In this document: piece after piece, positions 8,800 through 18,034 of the stretch
How the letters are laid out: every line of letters begins with the position of its first letter
How positions within the stretch are numbered: position 1 is the first letter of the stretch
DNA from: an uncultured Acidobacteriota bacterium
Lineage (GTDB): Bacteria > Acidobacteriota > Terriglobia > Terriglobales > Acidobacteriaceae
DNA: 64,000 nucleotides
Direction of reading: 5' to 3'
Assembly: GCA_903873705.1 (NCBI GenBank)
Contig: CAIQPK010000048.1
Coordinates: forward strand, 62,001 to 126,000
Notes under the pieces: model-generated
What the model saw: the letters and a program-made list of their open reading frames with translations, nothing else
The model's database searches: none
Told to the model about the DNA's origin: nothing
Translations under genes and position numbers: made by a program

Positions 8800-9666
8800 A
8801 TGCTTAGACAGGATGCATGGAAGAGTTCGCTGGTGCTATTGGCTGGCGTCATGATTTGCGCAACCGGCGCCATCGCGCAGCAGGCACCAGGCGCTGCGTC
8901 CGCTCCGTCTGCGAAGGCGGCTGCTGATGTAAAACTCCCGGAGTTCGACGTCGCTTCAGTGAAGGAGAACAAGTCCGGCGATCACCGCATGATGATCAAG
9001 GGCAAGCCGGATGGTTTCGAGTCCTCAAACATTCCGCTCAAGGTGTTGATCGCCAATGCGTACGGCATCAAGCAGGACCTGGTGTCGGGCGGGCCGGCGT
9101 GGGTGGATTCGGTCGGCTTCGATATCGATGCGAAGATCACCTCACCGGACGCGGCGTTGATGAAAAGCTTGACCGGCGAGCAGCGCGAAGCGATGCTACG
9201 CCCAGTGCTGGCGGACCGTTTCAAGCTGAAGGTACACATCGAGGCGAAGGTGCTGCCGATCTACGAACTGGTGGTAGCCAAGGGCGGGCCAAAGCTGACC
9301 GAGTCCAAAATACCTCCACCGAATCCGGACGAGCCCCCGTCCGCTGGCGCCAGGAAGGCTGGCATGATGACGATGCGTCCGGGAGAATTTTCGGGCCAGG
9401 GCATCGGGCTTTCCGGGTTGGCCACCCGGCTATCGTCTATCGTGCACCGCACCGTTATCGATAAAACGGGCCTCGATCACGAGTACGATTTTGACCTGAA
9501 GTGGACGCCCGAAGAACACAATGGCCCCGGTGGGGATGCAGACGCTGAAGCAGGGCCGTCGGTCTTCACGGCACTGCAGGAGCAGCTGGGATTGCGGCTG
9601 CAGAGCACCAAGGGCGAAGTGCAGACGCTGGTCATCGACTCCGTCGAACGTCCTTCGGAAAACTGA
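8800..9666 (+). CDS. TIGR03435 family secreted protein (paralogue)
   Basis: 288-residue paralogue of the gene just upstream, without the extra N-terminal beta domain. The signal peptide runs to about residue 27 (ATGAIAQ). The domain is intact: FDVASVKENKSGDH, ANAYGIKQDLVSGGPAWV, LADRFKLKVHIEAKVLPIYEL, RTVIDKTGLDHEYDFDLKW and a C-terminal LGLRLQSTKGEVQTLVIDSVERPSEN. The ATG at 8800 has an AGGAAGG ribosome binding site; an upstream in-frame start (8749) would add 17 residues ahead of the signal peptide. It lies 66 bases after its paralogue and 40 bases before the receptor gene, so co-transcription is likely. Function is unknown. Confidence 0.9.
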   Translation: MLRQDAWKSSLVLLAGVMICATGAIAQQAPGAASAPSAKAAADVKLPEFDVASVKENKSGDHRMMIKGKPDGFESSNIPLKVLIANAYGIKQDLVSGGPAWVDSVGFDIDAKITSPDAALMKSLTGEQREAMLRPVLADRFKLKVHIEAKVLPIYELVVAKGGPKLTESKIPPPNPDEPPSAGARKAGMMTMRPGEFSGQGIGLSGLATRLSSIVHRTVIDKTGLDHEYDFDLKWTPEEHNGPGGDADAEAGPSVFTALQEQLGLRLQSTKGEVQTLVIDSVERPSEN

Positions 9667-9706
9667 CCCTGCGATGGTAGTGAATAGACAAGGGGAACCG
9701 GGCTCG

Positions 9707-12700
9707 ATGGGACGACGGCTGAGCAGCACTCTTCGTCACCTGGTTATGTTGGCGTGCCTGGGCGCATGCAGCGTAGCCGTGGCGGCCGAGCATCATGGGC
9801 AGGTGAGCTTCAACGGCCTGCCCGTCCCCGGCGCGGTGGTGACGGCTACGCAAGGCGGCAAGACCATCACGGCCATCTCTGATCGCGACGGCAACTACGT
9901 CTTCGCCGATCTGCCGGACGGCGTGTGGAAGCTCGAAGTGGCGATGACCGGATTTGCCACGTTGCAGCGGCAGGTGACCATCGCGCCCAGCGCCCCCGCA
10001 GCGAAATGGGAGCTGAAGATGCTCTCGCTCGATGAGATCGTGGCGCAGACGAAGGCCATAAAGGTGGCGCCTGCGCAGGTGCTGAACGCTGCCCTGCCGA
10101 ACGCTCCACAGAAGAGTGACGCGCCGAAGGATCTCGCTCCCGCTGAGCCGATGCGAGCGAACGATGAGCCGGCGCAGCAGTCGTCGGATGGTTTCCTCGT
10201 CAACGGCAGCGTCAACAATGCGGCCACATCGCAGTTCACCATGGCGGCTGCGTTTGGCAATACGCGCAAGGGCAGCAAGAGCCTGTACACGGGCGGGCTT
10301 GGCGTTATCTTCGATAACTCGGCGCTGGATGCGCGGCCCTATTCCTTGACGGGCCTCGACACGCCGGGCTCCGCGTATAACAAGGTGACGGCGATTGCGA
10401 CGCTCGGCGGTCCCATCCGCATTCCCCACCTGATGCCGCGCGGACCCAACTTCTTTGTGGCCTATCAATGGACACGCGACCGCATTGCGAGCATCGACTC
10501 CGGCCTGGTGCCAAACCTGGACCAGCGCAGCGGCAAACTGGCGACCGGCACTGTTAGCGTAAGTCCGCAGGCGGCGGCGCTGCTGGCGCTGTATCCCCTG
10601 CACAACGTTGCCGGCAACACTCAGTACAACTACCAGGTACCGATCCTCAGCAACGCGCACCAGGACGCCTTGCAGACGCGGCTCGATAAAACCTTCGGCC
10701 AAAAGAACCAGGTCTTTGGGGGCTTCGCCTTTCAGAGCACACGCTCCGACGAGTCCAACCTCTTCGGATTTCGCGATGCGACGGCCACACTTGGCATCAA
10801 CAGCAACATCAACTGGGCACACCGCTTCAACCACACCCTCTTTCTGAACACGGGCTATCGCTTCAGCCGTCTGCGCACGCAGGTGACGCCCTTCTTTGAG
10901 AATCGCACCAACATTTCAGGCGCAGCAGGCATTGGCGGCAATGCGCAAGACGCGGCAAACTGGGGACCGCCGACACTCACTTTCTCCAGCGGCATCGCGG
11001 CGCTGGCCGATGGGCAAAGCGCGTTCAATCGCAATCGCACCGACGCGCTGTCGGCCTCAGTGCAGTGGTTTCGACGCAAGCACAACTTTACTTTCGGCGG
11101 GGATTTTCGCCGCCAGCAGTTCAACTACTTTTCGCAGCAAAACCCACGCGGCACGTTTACCTTCACGGGCGCGGCCACCAACGTCTCCGACTTCGCCGAC
11201 TTCCTCAGCGGGGTGCCCGACACCAGCTCCATCGCTTTCGGAAATCCGGACAAGTACCTGCGCCAATCCGTGTATGACGCTTACTTCACAGACGACTGGC
11301 GCGTCGCACCGGAGTTGACGCTCAACGTCGGCGTGCGCTGGGAGTATGGCGCGCCGATCAGTGAGCTAAAGGGCCGCCTCGTCAATCTTGATGTAGCGCC
11401 GAACTTCAGCGCGGTTTCGTCCGTTCTCGGCTCCAGCCCAACAGGGACGCTGACGGGGGAGCATTATCCTGCGTCGCTGCTGCGTCCCGACCGCCGCGGC
11501 GTAGAGCCCCGTATCGGCCTTTCGTGGCGGCCCATTCCAGGATCGTCGCTGGTGGTTCGGGCCGGCTATGGCGTCTACGCCGACACCTCGGTTTACCAGG
11601 CCACGGCGCTGAGCCTCGCGCAGCAGGCTCCGCTATCCAAAAGCCTGACGGTGCAGAACAGCGCTGCTTGCCCGCTCACGCTGGCTAACGGTTTCGCGTG
11701 CGCTTCGACGGACACGTTTGCCGTCGATCCCAACTTTCGCGTTGGCTATGCGCAGACGTGGCAGCTGGCGGTGCAGCGGGACCTTCCCGCTGCGCTGCAG
11801 ATGACGGCAACGTATCTCGGCGTGAAGGGGACGCGTGGCGTGCAGGAGTTCCTGCCGAACACCTACCCGCTGGGCGCGGTCAACCCTTGCCCTCTGTGCC
11901 CGGTCGGCTTTGTGTATCGCACCTCGAATGGCAACTCCACGCGCGAGTCGGGGAGCGTGCAGTTGCGCCGCCGGCTGCGCAGCGGCTTCACCGCTTCGGT
12001 CCAGTACACGTTCTCGAAATCACTTGACGACGACTCCGTCCTGGGTGGGCAGGGGCCAGTGGCCGCCGGCGCAACCAGCCAGAGCACCGCCGCTGCACAT
12101 ATCGCGCAGAATTGGCTGAACCTGAGTGGTGAGCGTGGGCGTTCGCCTTTTGATCAGCGGCACGTGCTCAGCTCGACGGTGCAATACACCAGCGGCATGG
12201 GCCTGGGCGGCAAAACCCTGCTGGGCGGATGGCGTGGGCGCGCACTCAAAGAGTGGACCGCGTTGGGCACCATCGCCGCAGGCAGCGGCCTGCCGGAAAC
12301 GCCCGTCTACCTGGCGGCAGTCCCCGGCACGGGCTTTACCGGCAGCATTCGCCCCGACCGTACTTCGGCTTCGCTCTACGGCGGCCCGGCAGGCCACGCG
12401 CTCAACGCGGCGGCCTATGCTGCGCCCAGGGCCGGGCAATGGGGCAATGCGGGCAGAAATTCGATCAACGGCCCAAACCAGTTCACGTTCAATGCCTCCC
12501 TCTCGCGCACCTTTCGCGTCGGCAAACAGTACAACCTTGATGTTCGCGTTGAGGCCACCAACCTGCTCAACCACGTCGTCTTCACAGGTTGGAATACGAC
12601 GCTGACCCCCGCCACGGGAGTCCCTGGTAATCCGGCGCTAAGCAACCCTGTCTTCGGCCTTCCCATTGCCGCTAACCCCATGCGCAGCCTTCAAACCACC

Positions 12701-12718
12701 GCCAGGCTGAGGTTCTAA
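9707..12718 (+). CDS. TonB-dependent receptor-like outer-membrane protein with carboxypeptidase-regulatory domain
   Basis: 1003-residue outer-membrane beta-barrel of the acidobacterial Oar/TonB-receptor type. Order: signal peptide (residues about 1-27); a carboxypeptidase-regulatory Ig-like domain (HGQVSFNGLPVPGAVVTA to GFATLQRQV); a Pro/Ala-rich linker; a plug-like part with VNGSVNNAATSQFTMAAAFG; then a long barrel rich in aromatic girdle strands, ending TTARLRF with the C-terminal Phe used for barrel insertion. I choose the ATG at 9707, just before the signal peptide; longer frames from 9521 overlap the preceding gene. The VWA gene starts 3 bases after its stop, so the two are almost certainly one transcript. 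The ligand is unknown; the receptor may bind a polymer or organise the surface rather than import iron. Confidence 0.88.
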   Translation: MGRRLSSTLRHLVMLACLGACSVAVAAEHHGQVSFNGLPVPGAVVTATQGGKTITAISDRDGNYVFADLPDGVWKLEVAMTGFATLQRQVTIAPSAPAAKWELKMLSLDEIVAQTKAIKVAPAQVLNAALPNAPQKSDAPKDLAPAEPMRANDEPAQQSSDGFLVNGSVNNAATSQFTMAAAFGNTRKGSKSLYTGGLGVIFDNSALDARPYSLTGLDTPGSAYNKVTAIATLGGPIRIPHLMPRGPNFFVAYQWTRDRIASIDSGLVPNLDQRSGKLATGTVSVSPQAAALLALYPLHNVAGNTQYNYQVPILSNAHQDALQTRLDKTFGQKNQVFGGFAFQSTRSDESNLFGFRDATATLGINSNINWAHRFNHTLFLNTGYRFSRLRTQVTPFFENRTNISGAAGIGGNAQDAANWGPPTLTFSSGIAALADGQSAFNRNRTDALSASVQWFRRKHNFTFGGDFRRQQFNYFSQQNPRGTFTFTGAATNVSDFADFLSGVPDTSSIAFGNPDKYLRQSVYDAYFTDDWRVAPELTLNVGVRWEYGAPISELKGRLVNLDVAPNFSAVSSVLGSSPTGTLTGEHYPASLLRPDRRGVEPRIGLSWRPIPGSSLVVRAGYGVYADTSVYQATALSLAQQAPLSKSLTVQNSAACPLTLANGFACASTDTFAVDPNFRVGYAQTWQLAVQRDLPAALQMTATYLGVKGTRGVQEFLPNTYPLGAVNPCPLCPVGFVYRTSNGNSTRESGSVQLRRRLRSGFTASVQYTFSKSLDDDSVLGGQGPVAAGATSQSTAAAHIAQNWLNLSGERGRSPFDQRHVLSSTVQYTSGMGLGGKTLLGGWRGRALKEWTALGTIAAGSGLPETPVYLAAVPGTGFTGSIRPDRTSASLYGGPAGHALNAAAYAAPRAGQWGNAGRNSINGPNQFTFNASLSRTFRVGKQYNLDVRVEATNLLNHVVFTGWNTTLTPATGVPGNPALSNPVFGLPIAANPMRSLQTTARLRF

Positions 12719-12721
12719 CGT

Positions 12722-14827
12722 ATGCGACTCCTATCCATCACGTTGCTGCTAACGGCCATTGGCGCGCACGCACAGACCATCGGGCAGAACAAGAGTGCGG
12801 ATGCGCCTTCCGGATATACACTCTCGGTGCGATCACAGCTGGTAGTGGAAACCGTAGTAGCGAAAGATAAGCAAGGCAATCCCATCGGCGGCCTGACGGC
12901 AAAGGATTTCACGCTTACCGAAAGCGGCATACCCCAGACCATCCGCTTCGCTGAGCACCAGACGCTGCCTTCCGAAGCGCGGCCAGTAGCACCCGCTGCG
13001 AAGGAAGAGATCAAGGTCTATAAGCAGCTCACGCGCACACAGTTTGCGCCCGAGACCCCTGAGAACCTGCGCTACAAAGACCGCCGCCTGCTCGCACTCT
13101 ACTTCGACATGAGCGCCATGCGTCCGGGTGACCAGCTGCGCGCGCTGACCGCTGCGGAAAAGTTTGTGCGGACCCAGCTTACCGAAGTGGACCTGGTATC
13201 GATCCTGCGTTACGAAGGCGGTTCCGTGGATGTTCTGCAGGACTTTACCGCAGACCGCAACAAGCTGCTGAGCATTCTCGAAACGCTCGTGGTTGGTGAA
13301 GGCCAGGGTGATGGCGAGTCGATTGACGATGCCAGCAGCGCCGACACCGGCGCTGCCTTTGGACAGGATGATGGCGAGTTCAACGTCTTCAATACCGATC
13401 GGCAATTATCCGCGCTCCAGACGGCGGCAAAAATGCTCGGTCAACTGAACGAAAAGAAGTCACTGATTTATTTTGCAAGCGGACTGCGGCTGAACGGCGT
13501 CAACAACCAGGCGCAGCTTCATGCCACGGTCGACGCGGCCATTCGCGCCGGTGTGTCGTTCTGGCCGATCGATGCGCGAGGGCTGGTCGCTTCGGCCCCG
13601 CTGGGCGATGCGACGCAGGGTTCGCCGGGAAATGCCGGCATGTACAGCGGTGCCGCTGCCCAGGCCAACCAGGCCGCCTTTCAGCAGTCGCAGGACACGC
13701 TATTCGCACTCGCCGGCGATACCGGAGGCAAGGCGCTGTTCGATTCCAACGACCTGACCCGCGGCATCGTGCAGGCACAGCAATCCGTTTCCGACTACTA
13801 CATTCTGGAGTACTACACCACCAACCCCACACTCGACGGCCGCTTCCGCCGCATCAAGATCACGCTCAATGGGTATCCCGATGCCAGGCTGGAATTTCGA
13901 CAGGGGTACTACGCCGGCAAGGAGTTCAGCAAATTCACTTCCGTGGACAAAGAACGCCAGCTGGAAGATGCGCTGATGCTAGAAGACCCAATCACCGAGC
14001 TGACCATCGCGATGGAGATCAACTACTTTCAGTTGAACCGCGCGGAGTACTTTGTTCCCATCGTCGTGAAGATTCCGGGGCGTGAGCTTTCTCTCGCCAA
14101 GCGCGGTGGGGCGGACCATACGCTCATCGATTTTGTTGGCGAAATCAAGGACGTTTACGGTGGCGTGACGGTGACGAACGTCCGCGATAACGTGAACATC
14201 AAGCTGAGCGATGCGACCGCAGCGGAGCTGGCGCATCGGCCGATTGAGTACGATGCCGGCTTCACGCTGCTGCCCGGCAAGTACATCATCAAGTTCCTGG
14301 CGCGCGACGATGAAACGGGAAGAATCGGCACTTATCAAACGACGTTCGAAGTTCCGAACCTGAATAAGGAAGAGAAGCGTGTGCCAATCAGTTCCGTGGT
14401 GCTGAGCAGCCAGCGCGTGGACTACAAGGACGCCCTCTACAATGCCGCCAATGCCAAGGATCAGGCCAAGGCGGCGGCGGTGAATCCGCTGGTGATCGAC
14501 GGCAAGAAGCTCATCCCGAGCGTGACGCGGGTATTCAATAAGGGGCGCGCGCTGTTCGTGTATCTGCAGGGCTATGAGCAACCCTCCGCTGCGCGGCCCC
14601 TGCTGGCGTTCGTGAGTTTTTATCGCGACCAGACGAAGGTGCTGGAGACGTCGTCGATTGCCGTGACGCCGACTGTATCTAACCGGCTGGAGCCGGCGTC
14701 TTTCAACTTCAGCATCAACCTGGACCAGCTCCCGCCCGGTGAGTACAACTGCCAGGTCACGATCCTCGACCCCACTGCGCAGAAGAGCACGTTCTGGCAG
14801 GGTCAACTGATGCTGACCGCGCCATGA
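12722..14827 (+). CDS. VWA domain-containing exported protein (TIGR03436, acidobacterial VWFA-related)
   Basis: 701-residue protein with a signal peptide (residues 1-17, AHAQ). Residues about 40-75 read LVVETVVAKDKQGNPIGGLTAKDF, the opening strand of TIGR03436. The VWA core follows with RLLALYFDMSAMRPGDQL, where DMSAM replaces the usual DxSxS metal site, so metal binding may be altered. A conserved SDYYILEYYTTN and RRIKITLNGYPDARLEFRQGYYAG segment follows near residue 370-400, then a beta-rich C-terminal half. It is 3 bases downstream of the receptor gene and convergent (3-base gap) with the MFS gene. Role is unknown; VWA domains mediate protein contacts, so a surface complex with the receptor is a reasonable inference. 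Confidence 0.88.
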   Translation: MRLLSITLLLTAIGAHAQTIGQNKSADAPSGYTLSVRSQLVVETVVAKDKQGNPIGGLTAKDFTLTESGIPQTIRFAEHQTLPSEARPVAPAAKEEIKVYKQLTRTQFAPETPENLRYKDRRLLALYFDMSAMRPGDQLRALTAAEKFVRTQLTEVDLVSILRYEGGSVDVLQDFTADRNKLLSILETLVVGEGQGDGESIDDASSADTGAAFGQDDGEFNVFNTDRQLSALQTAAKMLGQLNEKKSLIYFASGLRLNGVNNQAQLHATVDAAIRAGVSFWPIDARGLVASAPLGDATQGSPGNAGMYSGAAAQANQAAFQQSQDTLFALAGDTGGKALFDSNDLTRGIVQAQQSVSDYYILEYYTTNPTLDGRFRRIKITLNGYPDARLEFRQGYYAGKEFSKFTSVDKERQLEDALMLEDPITELTIAMEINYFQLNRAEYFVPIVVKIPGRELSLAKRGGADHTLIDFVGEIKDVYGGVTVTNVRDNVNIKLSDATAAELAHRPIEYDAGFTLLPGKYIIKFLARDDETGRIGTYQTTFEVPNLNKEEKRVPISSVVLSSQRVDYKDALYNAANAKDQAKAAAVNPLVIDGKKLIPSVTRVFNKGRALFVYLQGYEQPSAARPLLAFVSFYRDQTKVLETSSIAVTPTVSNRLEPASFNFSINLDQLPPGEYNCQVTILDPTAQKSTFWQGQLMLTAP

Positions 14828-14830
14828 GCT

Positions 14831-16162
14831 CTAGCTGTCCGGCGGGTCCGCGGTGAGGCCCATCTCCGCGTAGATGGGTGTGATGATCGCGGTCACTTTT
14901 GGCAGCTTGAACGTGAACCATGCAAACGCAATAAGGCAGCAGACACCGGTGAAGATCATCGTGCGGGGAGCGCCGGCGTGGTGCGCGAGCGCGCCCGCCT
15001 CCAGGCTGCCGAAGGGTGCAGTGCCGAAGAACGCCATGGTGAAGTAACTCATCACGCGAGCGCGCTTGTCTTCCGGCACCAAAGACTGGATGACGGTGTT
15101 GGAGCCTGCGGTGGTTTGCATCAGGCCAAAGCCGACGAAGAGCATCAGCACCAACGCCGGCCACAGCGTGTGAACGAAGCCGAGCAGGATGAGAGCGCCT
15201 CCGAGGATGGCCGAGGCGAACTGTATGCGGCGTACGAGGCCGACCACAGACCTGCGGAACGTGAGCGCCAGCGCCGAGATAAAAGCGCCCAGACCGAGCG
15301 CACCGGTGAGCCAGCCGAGCGTTTTGGCGTCGCCGTGGAGGACCTGATCGGCGAATAGCGGCAGCAGGACCGGATACGAATAGCCCAGCAGGCAGATGGT
15401 GGCCACCAGCAGCAGCAGCGTTCGAATAGGAAGAAACGTGCTGACGTAGTGCCAGCCTTCACGCATCTGTTCGAACATGGTTTGGGTGTGGCGCCTTAGC
15501 GCGAGAGGCCGGACGCGCATCGCCAACAGCGAGACGATGACGGCGATGTAACTGACGCCATCGATGAGGAAGCACCAGCCTTCGCCGAAGGCTCCGATGA
15601 CCAGTCCAGCTATCGCAGGACCGATAAGACGGCCGCCGTTGGTCATCGAGGAGTTGATGGCAATGGCGTTGCTGAGGTCGTTCCTGTCATCGACCATCTG
15701 CACCAGGAACGACTGACGGCCGGGCAAGTCGAACGCATTGATCAGGCCCTGAAACGTGGTGAGGACGATGATCTCCCCCATCGTAATCACGTGCGCAAGC
15801 GTGAGTGCGGCCAGCGCGAACGATTGGACCGCAGCAGCAACCTGGGTGGCGATGATGAGCTTGCGGCGATCGAGGCGTTCCACCCACACACCCGCGATAG
15901 GCCCGAGGAGGAAGGAAACGATCTGCCCGGCGAAGTTGACCACACCCAGCAGCCACACCGAATGCGTGAGGCGATAAACCAGCCAGCTGGTGGCAAGGCG
16001 CGTCATCCAGTTACCGATGACTGAGATGCCCTGGCCGAAGAAGTACAGCTGAAAGTTGCGGTAGCGGAGCGCACGCCACGCATGCGAGAACACGCTTTGC
16101 GGCGGCCTGGCCACTACCCTCGCCGCCTCCGCTTCAACATCCTGCTCGCCCCGCATTGCCAT
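14831..16162 (-). CDS. MFS transporter, EntS/DHA3-like
   Basis: 443-residue permease of the MFS_3/EntS branch. About 12 membrane segments are visible. The N terminus contains ALRYRNFQLYFFGQGISVIGNWM, the hallmark opening of this group, and the TM4-TM5 region has FDLPGRQSFLVQMVD, also diagnostic. Members export siderophores or macrolides; the substrate here is not evident. It stands between the VWA gene (convergent) and the SpoIIE-phosphatase operon, whose last gene ends 18 bases upstream on the same strand, so read-through from that operon is possible. Confidence 0.87.
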   Translation of the reverse strand: MAMRGEQDVEAEAARVVARPPQSVFSHAWRALRYRNFQLYFFGQGISVIGNWMTRLATSWLVYRLTHSVWLLGVVNFAGQIVSFLLGPIAGVWVERLDRRKLIIATQVAAAVQSFALAALTLAHVITMGEIIVLTTFQGLINAFDLPGRQSFLVQMVDDRNDLSNAIAINSSMTNGGRLIGPAIAGLVIGAFGEGWCFLIDGVSYIAVIVSLLAMRVRPLALRRHTQTMFEQMREGWHYVSTFLPIRTLLLLVATICLLGYSYPVLLPLFADQVLHGDAKTLGWLTGALGLGAFISALALTFRRSVVGLVRRIQFASAILGGALILLGFVHTLWPALVLMLFVGFGLMQTTAGSNTVIQSLVPEDKRARVMSYFTMAFFGTAPFGSLEAGALAHHAGAPRTMIFTGVCCLIAFAWFTFKLPKVTAIITPIYAEMGLTADPPDS

Positions 16163-16180
16163 GGTTCCGCCCTGTTCAGT

Positions 16181-17656
16181 TTAACTCTGGGCAATGGCAA
16201 TGGTCAGAACGGTAATGTCATCTTCCTGTCCGAAGTGCTGCGCCGCTTCTGCGATCTGCTGAGCCGGTTGCAACACCAGATCGGAGAGGCGGTCGAAACC
16301 GTAGAGCTCACCGGATGCTGCGCGGGCCTCGGGCACACCATCCGACATCAGCACCATGCGGTCGCCCGGCCGCAACTCACCATGCGTTAGCTCGTAGCTC
16401 TGCATAGGCACAAGGCCGAGGGGAAGCGAGGGCGGCGTTTCCAGCTCGCGCCCCGAAAGATAAGGCGCGATGTGGCCGGCATTGGCGAGAATGTATCCGC
16501 CGGAAGGAAAGATGCGCGCGCAGCAAGCGGTGGTGAAGCCGAGCTGACCTTGCGCGATGAGCGCGTTGTTGAGCTCGAAAAGAATCTCGCCGGGATCGTG
16601 CGAGGTCTCGCGGCGGAGGGCGCCCAGGATCATCGCCACCCGCATGGCAGCGGTGAGGCCCTTGCCCGAGACGTCGCCAACCAGTGCTGTCAGCGAGCCA
16701 TCAGGAGCCGGAGCAACAAAGAAGAAGTCGCCACCGACCTCGCTGGCCGGAAGATAAACCGACTCGATCAGAAAGCCAGGCGTGGAGCGCGAGGCGCTTT
16801 GCAGCAACAGTTGCTGCACCGTGCTGGCGGCCTGAAGCTCAGCGGCGAAGGCGGCACGCGATTGCGCCGCGCCCACCATTTCGACCGCAAGCAACGCGTT
16901 GGCGATGGCCGCTGCGGTTTGCAGGGCGATGGTGTTCAGAAGCTTCAAATTTGCGGCGGAGTAAGTCGCCGAAGGTTCGCTATTGGCAAGCGCGATGATG
17001 CCCACCGTGCGCTGGCCTGCGCGCAAAGGAGCGTAGATGAGCGCTCCCAGGTCACGTTCAGCGCCCTGCGAGCGCGGATCGGCAGCGCAGTTATTGACGA
17101 TTTCCGCAATGCCGCGTTCAAGAAGGGATGAGACGAAGGCAGAGTCTGCCCCAAGTGGGCTTGCGGTGCGCTGGGAATCAGCGCCGAAGTTAGCCGCAAT
17201 ACGGAGAGTTGATTCGGGTGTTTCCATGACGAGGATGCAGCCCTGTGTCGCCGGAATCAGCCTCTGCGCCTGCGCCAATGCGAGCTGGCTGACCGCTTCG
17301 AGATCCAGCAGCGCGGCAAGCTGCTCGGATAATTGTTCAATCAGGTTGGCTTCGCGATAGAGATGAAGCACCTCCGCACCCAGCGAGCGGCTCTCTGCTT
17401 CACGTGCCGCCAGGTGGTTGAGCAGCAGAACGAGTGCGCCCGCTGCGGGCGACGAACCGACGACAAAGCCCATCGTTTCGCCGCCGCTTTCTATGACGGC
17501 GCCTGGATGCTCATCCGGAAGCGCACTCCCCAACAGCAGCTTTCCGGAGCGATCCGCAACGCTAATGGGGCTTTCCGAAAGATCGCACAGCGCCTTAATC
17601 GCCGCATAGCTTTCAGACTTCGGGCCAACCAGGGCCCTGAGTGGGATGCCGGGCAT
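16181..17656 (-). CDS. GAF-domain PP2C/SpoIIE serine phosphatase (RsbU-like)
   Basis: 491-residue cytoplasmic protein. Residues about 30-100 form a small N-terminal ligand-binding-like domain. A GAF domain spans about 120-265, a short helical linker follows, and a SpoIIE phosphatase domain lies at about 300-490. The metal-binding Asp residues are in EVGGDFFFVAP and ALVGDVSGKGLTAAM, with LMSDGVPEAR near the C terminus. By family knowledge it would dephosphorylate an anti-sigma antagonist; no antagonist or anti-sigma gene is next to it. The ATG has GAGG 5 bases upstream and lies 6 bases after the CheY-like gene, so it is the last gene of the kinase operon. It probably acts as that pathway's output. 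Confidence 0.9.
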   Translation of the reverse strand: MPGIPLRALVGPKSESYAAIKALCDLSESPISVADRSGKLLLGSALPDEHPGAVIESGGETMGFVVGSSPAAGALVLLLNHLAAREAESRSLGAEVLHLYREANLIEQLSEQLAALLDLEAVSQLALAQAQRLIPATQGCILVMETPESTLRIAANFGADSQRTASPLGADSAFVSSLLERGIAEIVNNCAADPRSQGAERDLGALIYAPLRAGQRTVGIIALANSEPSATYSAANLKLLNTIALQTAAAIANALLAVEMVGAAQSRAAFAAELQAASTVQQLLLQSASRSTPGFLIESVYLPASEVGGDFFFVAPAPDGSLTALVGDVSGKGLTAAMRVAMILGALRRETSHDPGEILFELNNALIAQGQLGFTTACCARIFPSGGYILANAGHIAPYLSGRELETPPSLPLGLVPMQSYELTHGELRPGDRMVLMSDGVPEARAASGELYGFDRLSDLVLQPAQQIAEAAQHFGQEDDITVLTIAIAQS

Positions 17657-17662
17657 CGCGCC

Positions 17663-18034
17663 TCACAGCCCCAGAACTTCGCGGGCCTTGGCAAGCAGCG
17701 CGTCAGGATCGAAGGGCTTGGTCATATAAAGGTCCGCGCCAACTTCGCTACCCCGCTGGCGATCGAACTCCTGACCCTTCGCCGTCAGCAGGATGATGTG
17801 AATGTGGCCGAGACCCAGCTCCTGCTTCACGGCATGGCAGACGTCAAAACCGTTCTTCTTCGGCATCATGACGTCGAGGAAGACCAGGTTCGGCTGCTCG
17901 GCCTGGATGGTGGCAAGGGCCTCTTCGCCGTTAGTAGCAGTAAGAAGCTCGACGCCGTCGTCTTCGAGTTCTTCCAGAGTCTGCTGGATCAGTTTGCGGA
18001 GATGGGGTTCGTCGTCAACGATGAGTATTTTCAT
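17663..18034 (-). CDS. Single-domain response regulator (CheY-like)
   Basis: 123-residue stand-alone receiver domain. Acidic pocket D7-D8, phosphoacceptor D54 in LVFLDVMMP, T84 and K106 are all present, so it should be phosphorylatable. The ATG follows the stop codon of the hybrid kinase with no gap (TAAATG), and the bases upstream are pyrimidine-rich with no Shine-Dalgarno, so translation probably depends on ribosomes finishing the kinase. It has no output domain; the SpoIIE phosphatase 6 bases downstream is the obvious partner. Confidence 0.93.
   Translation of the reverse strand: MKILIVDDEPHLRKLIQQTLEELEDDGVELLTATNGEEALATIQAEQPNLVFLDVMMPKKNGFDVCHAVKQELGLGHIHIILLTAKGQEFDRQRGSEVGADLYMTKPFDPDALLAKAREVLGL

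Noticed and set aside
9632-10834. 400-codon minus-strand frame
   Set aside because: It lies opposite the TonB-dependent receptor; composition is that of antisense high-GC DNA.
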